DNA from: Dehalococcoidia bacterium
GTDB lineage: Bacteria > Chloroflexota > Dehalococcoidia > Bin125
Assembly (NCBI GenBank): GCA_007571275.1
Contig: RKRS01000001.1
Location: 1 to 7,990 of the forward strand
Reading direction: 5' to 3'
DNA: 7,990 nucleotides
Shown here: piece after piece, positions 1-4,884 of the stretch
How positions within the stretch are numbered: the stretch's first letter is position 1
How the letters are laid out: the number at the start of each line of letters is the position of its first letter
Made by a program: the position numbers and the translations under genes
The notes under the pieces: generated by a model
What the model saw: only the letters and a program-made list of their open reading frames with translations
Told to the model about the DNA's origin: nothing
The model's database searches: none

Positions 1-32
1 CCGCTGCCCCTTCCTCGTGGAAGGGGCAGCGG
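1..32. repeat. Perfect 14-bp inverted repeat with 4-nt loop at window edge
   Basis: Bases 1-14 (CCGCTGCCCCTTCC) are exactly complementary to 19-32, separated by TCGT. The hairpin lies inside the primase zinc-finger codons. Its outer end falls exactly on the first base of the window, so whether it extends further cannot be seen. It may be a real hairpin or a fold-back artefact at a contig end. Confidence 0.8.
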
Positions 33-145
33 CCTTGTCGCACGCGTCCACGTCCGCGCTGCTGCACGCCCGCCGCCTCGACCGCGTCAGCCAGGCGGTA
101 GCGACGCTTGAGCTCGGCGATCGCGCCAGTCGCGGCGGAGCTCAT
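1..145 (-). CDS. CHC2 zinc-finger DNA primase (DnaG-type), N-terminal fragment
   Basis: Partial gene: only the first 48 codons are in the window and the rest lies beyond the left edge. Reading the minus strand from ATG at 145, the protein begins MSSAATGAIAELKRRYRLAD and reaches a Cys-Pro-Phe-His-Glu-Glu motif (C40, H43). This is the start of the CHC2 zinc finger that lets DnaG-type primases recognise template DNA. The helix with AELKRRYRLADAVEAAGV before a short basic stretch and CPFH is the usual N-terminus of these enzymes. Primases of this kind on plasmids and integrative elements prime replication or the transferred strand. The ATG overlaps the TGA of the upstream gene (ATGA), so translation is probably coupled. 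The last residues (EEGAA) do not follow the usual CPFHxExTPSF pattern and coincide with a perfect inverted repeat, so the extreme left edge may be unreliable. Confidence 0.72.
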   Translation of the reverse strand, partial: MSSAATGAIAELKRRYRLADAVEAAGVQQRGRGRVRQGRCPFHEEGAA

Positions 146-594
146 GAGCCGTCGCCGCGGCGCAGGGTTCTGAGCCCGCGCAGGCTGCGGCGCGAGACCA
201 GCTTGCCCACGGGCCAGCGCAACCCCAGCACGGCGCGGACCTCGAGCAGCCCCTCCGGGCAGTCCGCGTGGGGCGTGAGCACGGCGGCGCGACCGCGAGT
301 AGGTCGGTAGAGCAGCGCCTCAGCCCCGAATCGCCGTCGGGCCAGGGCGAGGAACTCGGCGCTGGCCCAGCCCAGCTCGGACTCGCTCGCCTGAGCCAGC
401 TCCAGTCGGGCGAAGAGGGTCAGCGCCGACTCGAGCTCGCCCGCGCGGCGCTGCTGGCGCGCCTCGTGGATGACTCGCGCCGGTGAAGCAGCAGGCGGGT
501 TGGCTGGCGACTCGGCCAGGAAGGCGGCAATCAGTCGGTCGACCAGCTGCTCCAGCGTCGGCCGGGTCCTGGTCAGGGTCGGGGTGGCAGTCAT
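142..594 (-). CDS. Hypothetical protein, partner gene of the CHC2 primase
   Basis: A 150-residue soluble protein of unknown function. The ATG at 594 is chosen because GGAGG lies 5 bases upstream of it; an in-frame ATG at 606 overlaps that Shine-Dalgarno site and is less likely. The N-terminus is Thr/Pro rich, followed by an Arg/Glu-rich helical region (about 40-90, with VIHEARQQRRAGELESALTL) and a C-terminal part with RPTRGRAAVLTP, LEVRAVLGLRWPVGKLVS and RRSLRGLRTLRR. The latter looks like a conserved basic motif (RWPxGKLVSRRSLRGLR) and could contact nucleic acid; that is inference. From memory, proteins with this ending sit next to CHC2 primases on Chloroflexota elements. The stop overlaps the primase start by ATGA, so both are probably made together. 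There is no signal peptide or membrane helix. Confidence 0.75.
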   Translation of the reverse strand: MTATPTLTRTRPTLEQLVDRLIAAFLAESPANPPAASPARVIHEARQQRRAGELESALTLFARLELAQASESELGWASAEFLALARRRFGAEALLYRPTRGRAAVLTPHADCPEGLLEVRAVLGLRWPVGKLVSRRSLRGLRTLRRGDGS

Positions 595-621
595 TGGGAC
601 CTCCATTCGTTGTGCGTGTCT

Positions 622-633
622 GACTGCGCAGTC
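622..633. promoter_or_regulatory. 12-bp perfect palindrome GACTGCGCAGTC, possible operator
   Basis: Self-complementary over all 12 bases. It lies in the 46-base gap between the terminator-like hairpin and the start of the 142-594 gene, about 28 bases upstream of the ATG. That position would suit an operator or a small RNA hairpin controlling the unknown protein/primase pair. No clear -10/-35 pair is visible here. Confidence 0.35.
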
Positions 634-640
634 GGTGGGG

Positions 641-672
641 AACGAAACAGGCCGCCTCGTTGAGGCGGCCTG
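641..672 (-). terminator. Terminator-like hairpin after the 702-1217 gene
   Basis: An 11-bp perfect stem (648-658 with 662-672, three-base loop) begins 30 bases downstream of the stop codon at 702. In the minus-strand direction it is followed by TTTCGTT (647 to 641), a short, interrupted U-tract. It is GC-rich and strong as a hairpin but weak in its U run, so it may act as a partial terminator that lets some transcripts continue into the 142-594/primase pair. Confidence 0.6.
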
Positions 673-701
673 GATGCTCTGGATGGATGGGTTCGCGGAG
701 T

Positions 702-1217
702 TCAGCGCCGGCGTCGGCTGCGCTCAACCGCCTGTCGACGCGCGCTCAGGAACTGGCGGACGAGCCAGGCGGCCCAGCTGAAGCCCAAGGCGTTGAGCGC
801 GATGATCTGGATGTCGTAACCCAGCGCCAGCGGCGCGGCCAGCAGGATGACGACGATCAGCGTCAGAAGAGCACGCCAGGAGCGGACGCCCGGCACGCGC
901 TTCACTGGTCGGTTGGTCACTGATTGTCGAGGTTCGGAGCCGTCGGACGACCAGATCGATTCGCCGCTCAGCGCCTCCAGTTGACGAATGATCCGTTCCC
1001 GCGAGCAGGCGGCTGATTGGCAGCGAACCTCGAGCGCCTCGCCGTCGGGCCGCTGGCGGAAGCTCAGCTGGTCCTGGGTCGAGCCGTGGCAGACCGCGGC
1101 GGTCCAGTACCAGCCGCGTTCGAAGCGGACCCGCTGCGGCAGGCGGTCGGCAAGTCGAGCGGCGCTGGGTCCGTGAGCGCGCCCCGGTCTGTGGTGTTGT
1201 TCGTGTGTGTCGTTCAT
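702..1217 (-). CDS. Membrane-anchored protein with primase-like zinc-binding motif
   Basis: 171 residues from ATG at 1217, preceded by AGGAG about 10 bases upstream. The N-terminal 35 residues are His/Arg rich. Residues 43-90 contain Cys43-His44, Cys66 and Cys71 in a context (DQLSFRQRPDGEALEVRCQ, then SAACSRERIIRQL) like the CHC2-type zinc ribbon of plasmid primases and Toprim-helicases, where CPAHxDxxPSLSV is followed by DGxVLVxCHAGC and a helix. The spacing here is C-H-x21-C-x4-C, so the metal site would be atypical. Residues 113-132 (SWRALLTLIVVILLAAPLAL) and 136-156 are hydrophobic, giving a two-helix hairpin anchor, and the C-terminus is Arg-rich and cytoplasmic. It probably sits in the inner membrane with its zinc region in the cytoplasm. 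The function is unknown; assignment to a primase-related family is inference. A hairpin terminator follows. Confidence 0.7.
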   Translation of the reverse strand: MNDTHEQHHRPGRAHGPSAARLADRLPQRVRFERGWYWTAAVCHGSTQDQLSFRQRPDGEALEVRCQSAACSRERIIRQLEALSGESIWSSDGSEPRQSVTNRPVKRVPGVRSWRALLTLIVVILLAAPLALGYDIQIIALNALGFSWAAWLVRQFLSARRQAVERSRRRR

Positions 1218-1828
1218 TGCTGATGGTCTCCTCTCTGTGTGGTGTGGCGGTGGATCAGCGGAGTTGGTGGCTTGTTGGCTGGGGTTGGCGAATGACGCCC
1301 GAGACGCGGCATCGAGGTCGTCGGGCTGGCACGGTTGTTGGCTGGGATCTGGGTCTGGATCGAGACGCAGGCCGTCCACGCTCTGATGCCGAGCGGCGTG
1401 GACAGCGAAGTGCGATCGGGGGAATGGACACGAGTAGGCCGAGCGGCCCAGTCAGGCGGCTCGGCAGGAGCCAGAGCGGCGCTGGGGGAGGAACGGCAGG
1501 GTCGCGCCGGCCCAGGCAGCGCCAGGGGTTGTCCAGCGCTGGTCAGTCGGGCGGCGGAGAGCGCGGCTCAATCCGTCAACCGACTGCGCGCGGCTGGAGC
1601 GCGTCTGTCCCCTAGTAGAAGTCCAGGCGTCGGGAGAGCGAGGCTCAATCCGTTCGCCCGGGCTTCGGGTGGGGGACGTCACCCGCCAGTGTTCTAAGGC
1701 GGAACCGCTGGCTGAAACCGAAACCAGGTTGATCAGACACCGAACCTCGCGCGGGCGCCAGGTCGCCGGCGTCGGTTGGCGCGACTGGCGGGTCGAGCCT
1801 CTGTCGTCTGGATGTCAGAACGGCGCGC
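1218..1828. other. Long intergenic region without a convincing gene
   Basis: About 610 bases between the 702-1217 gene and the end of the HTH gene. Open frames exist on both strands, but none has a recognisable domain, a good ribosome-binding site or coding-like composition. The part nearest the 702-1217 gene is T/G rich on the plus strand and contains TTGTTGGCTGGG twice (1272-1283 and 1335-1346). It presumably carries the promoter of that gene, but I see no clear -35/-10 pair. A 20-base near-identical direct repeat is listed separately. Confidence 0.6.
1557..1653. repeat. Pair of 20-bp direct repeats (1557-1576 and 1634-1653)
   Basis: GAGAGCGCGGCTCAATCCGT at 1557-1576 recurs with one difference at 1634-1653, 77 bases apart. 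The two lie in the gene-free region between the zinc-motif gene and the HTH gene. Possible iteron or binding site, but two copies alone do not show this. Confidence 0.5.
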
Positions 1829-2656
1829 TCAGCCGCCGCGCCGACCTAGCGAGAGGAGGCGAACCAGCCAGCGCTGGACACGAGCCTGGCGCAGGTTGCG
1901 GCGCGCCTCCCTGAGCCGCAGGCTCTGCTGGCGCAGCCGCTCGGCGCGTTGCAGCTGATTGCCAGGCAGTGTGGCCGGCGGCAGGGTCAGTCCGTGCTCG
2001 CCGATCAGCTGCAGTTCCAGCTCGAGCATCCGCACCTCGGCCTGCTGACCGTCGAACTGGGGCCAATCGGACTGGAAGCGAGCCCGCTGCAGGCGCCACT
2101 CGGCGACCAGCGGCCAGGCCGCGCCGTAGACCCGTTCATCATCCGCGGCCCAGTCGGGCTCGACCAGCTCGGGATGGATACGGCGTGGGCTGGGCCGGTC
2201 AGTGAGCGTCGGGACATCTGCGCCGCGCTGATCACCGGATCCACCCGTGAGCGGCGATAGTGGTTCGGACCTGCGCAGGCTCTCGATCTCTGAGCGCAGG
2301 GCGGCAAGGCCGTCGACCAGCTGTCGGCTCAGCTCTGGCAGTGCCTGCTCCAGCCTGTCCAGCCGTCGTGCCAGCGTCTCCAGTCGGTCGTCGTTCTCGT
2401 GCTCTGGGGCGGGCTGAGCCGGGGACGGCTCAGCCGCCTGGCCCTGGAGCAGCCGTTCGAGCGATTCGGTCAGGCGGCGGCTGAGTTGCTGGGCGGCGAG
2501 GGCCCGACGCAAGGTGCGCTCGCTGACCTCGAGCCGGCGCGCGGTCTGCTCGCGGCCATCGCGGGCAATCAGCCCTTCGAGGGCGGCCAGCAGCGACCCG
2601 TCCGCCGCTGGCTTGGGCTGCGGTTCGTCGTCGGGAGCCGCTGCTGGGTCTGACAT
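1829..2656 (-). CDS. HTH and coiled-coil protein of unknown function
   Basis: 275 residues from ATG at 2656, where GGAAGGAG ends five bases before the start. A TTG start at 2815 in the same frame would add 53 residues but lacks a ribosome-binding site. Residues 21-70 form a helix-turn-helix resembling a Fis/resolvase-type recognition region (ARDGREQTARRLEVSERTLR), predicted to bind DNA. Residues 90-130 show heptad-like Leu/Arg/Glu spacing (RLETLARRLDRLEQALPELS), a likely coiled coil for oligomerisation. Residues 140-157 are a polar linker. Residues 158-275 form a second domain (RIHPELVEPDW; then RMLELELQLIGEHGLTLPP) ending in Arg-rich helices. From memory, proteins with this HTH, coiled-coil and LELxLIGEHGLTLPP order occur in Chloroflexota; none has a known function to my knowledge. 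Its start region and upstream DNA are duplicated at 3961-4688, so it could regulate both places. A DNA-binding regulator or partition-like role is inference. Confidence 0.78.
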   Translation of the reverse strand: MSDPAAAPDDEPQPKPAADGSLLAALEGLIARDGREQTARRLEVSERTLRRALAAQQLSRRLTESLERLLQGQAAEPSPAQPAPEHENDDRLETLARRLDRLEQALPELSRQLVDGLAALRSEIESLRRSEPLSPLTGGSGDQRGADVPTLTDRPSPRRIHPELVEPDWAADDERVYGAAWPLVAEWRLQRARFQSDWPQFDGQQAEVRMLELELQLIGEHGLTLPPATLPGNQLQRAERLRQQSLRLREARRNLRQARVQRWLVRLLSLGRRGG

Positions 2657-3075
2657 CCGCGCTCCTTCCGCTCCCAATCTAGCCAGCTGGCTGTCCAGCA
2701 ATGTCCAACCAAGCTGGAACCAAGGCTTCCCCAGTTGCGTGGCCGCCCGGGCGGCGTTGTCCAGGCGTGAGCCCAGCCAGGGCTGGGTCTGGGCGCTCGT
2801 GTCCAAGTTGTCCAAGCTTCAGATTGCTGTACACGCCCCCGACTGCCCCGGAGTGGACAAACTGGCCAGATCAGCAGCGGGCAAGCACAGCGCCGCCCAG
2901 TGAGGCCAACGGCGTTCACCGCGCCACCTCGCCGGCTCAGTCCGATGGAAATGTGTCTGCTGGCTAACACCAGCGGCGCTGGACTGCGCAATGCCAGCAC
3001 CGAGCTATCGCCGCTGCGGTGCGCGTCCCCCGATTGGCGTTGCCAGGCAACATGCAGCGCGCAGCCCGTCTCGCG
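2621..3075. repeat. Leader repeat, copy 1 (upstream and start of the HTH gene)
   Basis: Matches copy 2 at 3961-4688 in direct orientation. Block A, 2621-2880, aligns to 3961-4220 with 25 mismatches and no gap (about 90%). It covers the first codons (MSDPAAAPD), the Shine-Dalgarno site and about 220 bases upstream. Smaller blocks follow in the same order: 2901-2943 with 4306-4349, 2954-2982 with 4576-4604, and 3034-3075 with 4647-4688. Two small inverted repeats are preserved in both copies: CCAGCGGCGCTGG (2970-2982) and the core TTGCCAGGCAA (3040-3050). Conservation of these palindromes while intervening DNA changed suggests functional sites. Confidence 0.85.
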
Positions 3076-3081
3076 TTCCTG

Positions 3082-3115
3082 AGCCTGCCTGGTTCGGAAC
3101 CAGTCTTGCCAGGCT
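3082..3115. repeat. Nested inverted repeat downstream of the protease gene
   Basis: Inner arms CTGGTTC and GAACCAG (3089-3095 and 3097-3103) flank one base. Outer arms AGCCTG (3082-3087) and CAGGCT (3110-3115) are also complementary. It lies about 90-120 bases past the protease stop in the minus direction. It has no U-tract, so it is not a standard terminator. It is not present in the second leader copy. Operator or RNA-structure roles are both possible. Confidence 0.45.
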
Positions 3116-3200
3116 GCGGGATCATCGACCATCTGCGCGAAGAGCACAGCTCGTGCCGCCGCCAGCGGCAGCGCGACTGCAATCAACTTCTTTCTGGGCC

Positions 3201-3608
3201 TCAGCGACGCTTCCGGTGTCCGGAAGCGCTCTCCATTGCCGACAGACCCTTGAGGCGCACGGCTGGCAACCGCTTCAGCCGCTGATTGACGGGGTCGACC
3301 TCGATGCCGACTGACTCCAGCGCCGTGACGCCAAGCAGCGGCTCTGCATCGTCGGGCGCGTAGATGACGGTCGCGCCGACCACGTCGCCCATGAACTCGA
3401 CCCGCGCGACGGTGATGTCGAGTCGCAGTTCGCTGCCGTCGGCGAGCTCATACGCGCGGGCCCCCTCGGGCTTGAGCCCGATCGCCTCAAGGTGCTTGCG
3501 CGGCACGAGGCAATCGGTTGCGCCGGTATCGACCAAGAACAAGCCCGCCCAGGCCCGTTCCGGCTCAGCCGGGTTGCGAACGGTCACGGTGACGTGTGTC
3601 GCGCCCAT
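3201..3608 (-). CDS. Clan AA (retropepsin-like) aspartic protease
   Basis: 135 residues from ATG at 3608, with AAGGA about 10 bases upstream. The catalytic Asp-Thr-Gly is at 27-29 in LFLVDTGATDCLVP. The rest follows the retropepsin-like single-domain fold: YELADGSELRLDITVARVEF (53-72 or so), then AEPLLGVTALESVGIEVDP and NQRLKRLPAVRLK, a very characteristic C-terminal block of small bacterial aspartyl proteases. Such proteins carry one DTG each and must dimerise to form an active site; substrates are unknown. There is no signal peptide, so it is probably cytoplasmic. The family usually ends near RLPAVRLK; this copy has about 15 further residues (ending SASGHRKRR) encoded across a perfect hairpin. 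The gene begins 18 bases after the final stop of a DUF3883 remnant, suggesting that the two were once one transcription unit. Confidence 0.9.
   Translation of the reverse strand: MGATHVTVTVRNPAEPERAWAGLFLVDTGATDCLVPRKHLEAIGLKPEGARAYELADGSELRLDITVARVEFMGDVVGATVIYAPDDAEPLLGVTALESVGIEVDPVNQRLKRLPAVRLKGLSAMESASGHRKRR
3208..3228 (-). terminator. GC-rich hairpin over the last codons of the protease gene
   Basis: A 9-bp perfect stem (3208-3216, CGCTTCCGG, with 3220-3228) and a three-base loop. It overlaps the last codons of the protease gene. On the minus strand it is followed by TCGCTGAGG and not by a U-tract, so intrinsic termination is uncertain; transcript stabilisation is another possibility. 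Confidence 0.35.
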
Positions 3609-3626
3609 TTCTGCTACATCCTTCGC

Positions 3627-3996
3627 TTAACCGGCTCGCTGCGGCCGCCCCGGCTGACGACGGAAAGGCTGCTGTAGATCACGCACAGACTCGCTGCCGT
3701 CTTCCCCGGAACCCCACCAGGGCGAGGATGAAGCGTTCCGGCTCGTTCAGTGAGTAGAGGATCTGATGCTTCGTCACAGTAACCGTCTCCCCGCTAGCCG
3801 TGCGTCCCTTCGGCTCAATCAATCGTCGGCCTTGGCTGTCGCTGGAATCGCGGCTCTCAACATCGTAGCCCAGCCGCTGAACTCCCGGTCGACCGGTTCG
3901 AAGCCGAGCCGGCGTTCTTCCGCCATCACCGCTGCTCTTGCCCTCGCGGCGGCGGCCTGGCGGCTCGCCGTCCGGAGCCGCTGCGGGGTCTGACAT
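3627..3996 (-). pseudogene. DUF3883 (NO VEIN C-terminal type) remnant fused to a duplicated start
   Basis: Three frame segments on the minus strand together match the DUF3883 domain found at the C-terminus of helicases and restriction-like proteins. The first reads ARAAVMAEERRLGFEPVDRE. A one-base deficit near 3872-3876 shifts the frame to QRLGYDVESRDSSDSQ, then GRRLIEPKGRTASGETVTVT, then KHQILYSLNEPERFILALV. An extra base in the G run near 3712 then restores the first frame for DGSESVRDLQQPFRRQPG, ending at TAA (3627-3629). The D...ExK pattern (IEPKGR; normally IEVKGR) is nuclease-like in the family. The large upstream part of the usual protein is missing: at about 3960 it joins a copy of the HTH gene start (ATG at 3996, MSDPAAAPDGEP). 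The copied ribosome-binding site is weakened to GGAAGAAG. An uninterrupted frame 3679-3996 (105 codons) exists but is a chimera. Read as a decayed fragment; sequencing indels are the alternative. Confidence 0.7.
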
Positions 3997-4688
3997 CCGC
4001 GCTTCTTCCGCTCCCAATCTCGCCAGCCGGCTGTCCAGCAATGTCGAACCCAGCTGGAACCAGGGCTTCCCCAGTTGCGTGGCTGCCCGAGCGGCGTTGT
4101 CCAGGCGTGAGCCCAGCTAGAGCTGGGTCTGAGCGCTCCTGTCCAGCTTGTCCAAGCGTCAGATTGCTGTACACGCCCTCGACTACTCCGGAGTGGACAA
4201 CCTGGCCAGATCTGCGGCGGGATGAGCACGAGTCAGGTCCGGGGCTGAGCGCGGAGACGGAGTTGCTCGGCGCATGATCCAAGAGGCCAGAACGGCGCTC
4301 TTCACTCAGGCCAACGGCGTTCACTGCTGCCGACTCGCCGGCTCAGCCGCGTCTGCTGGTCGAACCCAGCGTCACGGTGTGACTCAGGGTTAGCCGTCAA
4401 AGCGGCGTTGTCCAAGCTTGAGCCCAGCCGCAGCCGGGTCAATCGCGTTCGCCAGAGCCTGGTCAATCACCAGTCAGCACAGCGGGGCACAGGCTGCGGG
4501 CGCCAACGCTAAGTGACAGCACGTGCGGCGGAATCGCGCTCTACCCGTCTAATCCCGCCTAGTCCGGTTGTGATCTGTCTGCTGGTTGACACCAGCGGCG
4601 CTGGGGCGCTTAGGGGCCAGCGCCCGAGGGGCGGCACGGCTCGCGGTTGGCATTGCCAGGCAACATGCGGCGCGCAGGCCGTCTCGCG
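3961..4688. repeat. Leader repeat, copy 2 (fused to the DUF3883 remnant)
   Basis: The second copy of the HTH-gene start and upstream DNA, in the same orientation, 1340 bases from copy 1. Block A' (3961-4220) is gap-free against copy 1. Further blocks at 4306-4349, 4576-4604 and 4647-4688 are separated by unrelated insertions, making this copy about 270 bases longer. It retains the inverted repeats CCAGCGGCGCTGG (4592-4604) and TTGCCAGGCAA (4653-4663). A frame that is open in copy 1 upstream of the ATG is closed here by TAG. The region 3997-4732 otherwise holds no gene that I can support. Confidence 0.85.
4402..4440. repeat. Third, partial copy of a 39-bp element from the leader repeat
   Basis: Aligns to 2751-2789 and 4091-4129 with about six differences and no gap. 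All three begin GCGGCGTTGTCCA and contain GAGCCCAGC followed by a complementary arm, so each can form a small stem (CCCAGC with GCTGGG, or a G-U-containing variant in this copy). It lies in DNA inserted between blocks of leader copy 2. The element seems to have moved or duplicated independently. Confidence 0.6.
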
Positions 4689-4732
4689 CTGAAGATCAGC
4701 GGTTATCAGCGCAGCGCGAGGAGGGTCGCCCC

Positions 4733-4855
4733 ATGCCTGCCGAACCCTGGCGGCCCGTCCAGGGCACTGGAGTCACCGGCATCATGACGCCGGTGACATG
4801 CGACGCGCGCGCCCTAGCGCAGCCGGCCAGATGCAGGCACACTCGGGACTACTGA
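4733..4855 (+). CDS. Possible 40-residue leader peptide upstream of the transfer operon
   Basis: A 40-codon ORF (MPAEPWRPVQGTGVTGIMTP, then VTCDARALAQPARCRHTRDY). Its ATG is preceded by AGGAGG eight bases upstream, one of the best ribosome-binding sites in the window. The stop at 4853-4855 lies just before the putative LexA box and 29 bases before the first transfer gene. Its codons run through the 26-base palindrome. It has no recognised domain, two cysteines and no membrane helix. It may be a translated leader, an unrelated small protein, or chance; the strong ribosome-binding site is the only real support. Confidence 0.3.
   Translation: MPAEPWRPVQGTGVTGIMTPVTCDARALAQPARCRHTRDY
4772..4797. 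promoter_or_regulatory. 26-bp near-perfect palindrome upstream of the transfer operon
   Basis: Arms GTCACCGGC (4772-4780) and GCCGGTGAC (4789-4797) are exact complements. The centre A-TCATGA-C is also symmetric except for one pair, so 24 of 26 bases are two-fold symmetric. There is no U-tract after it. Its place between divergent gene blocks, about 90 bases before the first transfer gene, suits a repressor operator or the inverted repeat of an origin of transfer; neither is proven by sequence alone. Confidence 0.6.
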
Positions 4856-4856
4856 A

Positions 4857-4870
4857 CGAACGTATGTTCT
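4857..4870 (+). promoter_or_regulatory. Putative LexA/SOS box, Gram-positive type
   Basis: CGAACGTATGTTCT matches the Gram-positive consensus CGAACRNRYGTTYC at 13 of 14 positions, with the core GAAC-N4-GTTC intact. It ends 14 bases before the chosen GTG start of the first transfer gene and overlaps the alternative ATG at 4864. LexA bound here would be placed to repress the type IV secretion operon until DNA damage. No clear sigma70 hexamers could be assigned nearby. Single-site evidence. Confidence 0.5.
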
Positions 4871-4884
4871 TGAAAGAGGCGCAG

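Noticed and set aside
1205..1697. Overlapping open frames on both strands in the 1218-1828 gap
   Set aside because: No recognisable domain, no ribosome-binding site and low-complexity Arg/Gly/Ser composition.
1755..1790. Possible terminator after the HTH gene (GCGCCA and TGGCGC arms)
   Set aside because: Only a 6-bp stem with a long loop and no U-tract; not distinguishable from chance in GC-rich DNA.
2657..2815. An N-terminal extension of the HTH protein from TTG 2815
   Set aside because: No ribosome-binding site at the TTG. Between the two leader copies I count 14 differences here: 7 at third, 6 at second and 1 at first codon positions, and one creates TAG in copy 2, so there is no clear sign of protein-level constraint. 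The ATG at 2656 has GGAAGGAG.
2569..3186. A minus-strand frame from TTG 3186 running through leader copy 1 (begins MIAVALPLAAARAVLFAQ)
   Set aside because: Weak start, overlaps the first 88 bases of the HTH gene, and parts shared with leader copy 2 change at non-synonymous positions. The N-terminus looks mildly signal-like, so a decayed gene cannot be fully excluded.
3679..3996. A normal 105-residue gene behind leader copy 2
   Set aside because: Its first 10 or so residues come from the duplicated HTH gene start, its middle is out of frame with the DUF3883 domain, and its ribosome-binding site is degraded; a chimera of a repeat and a remnant explains it better.
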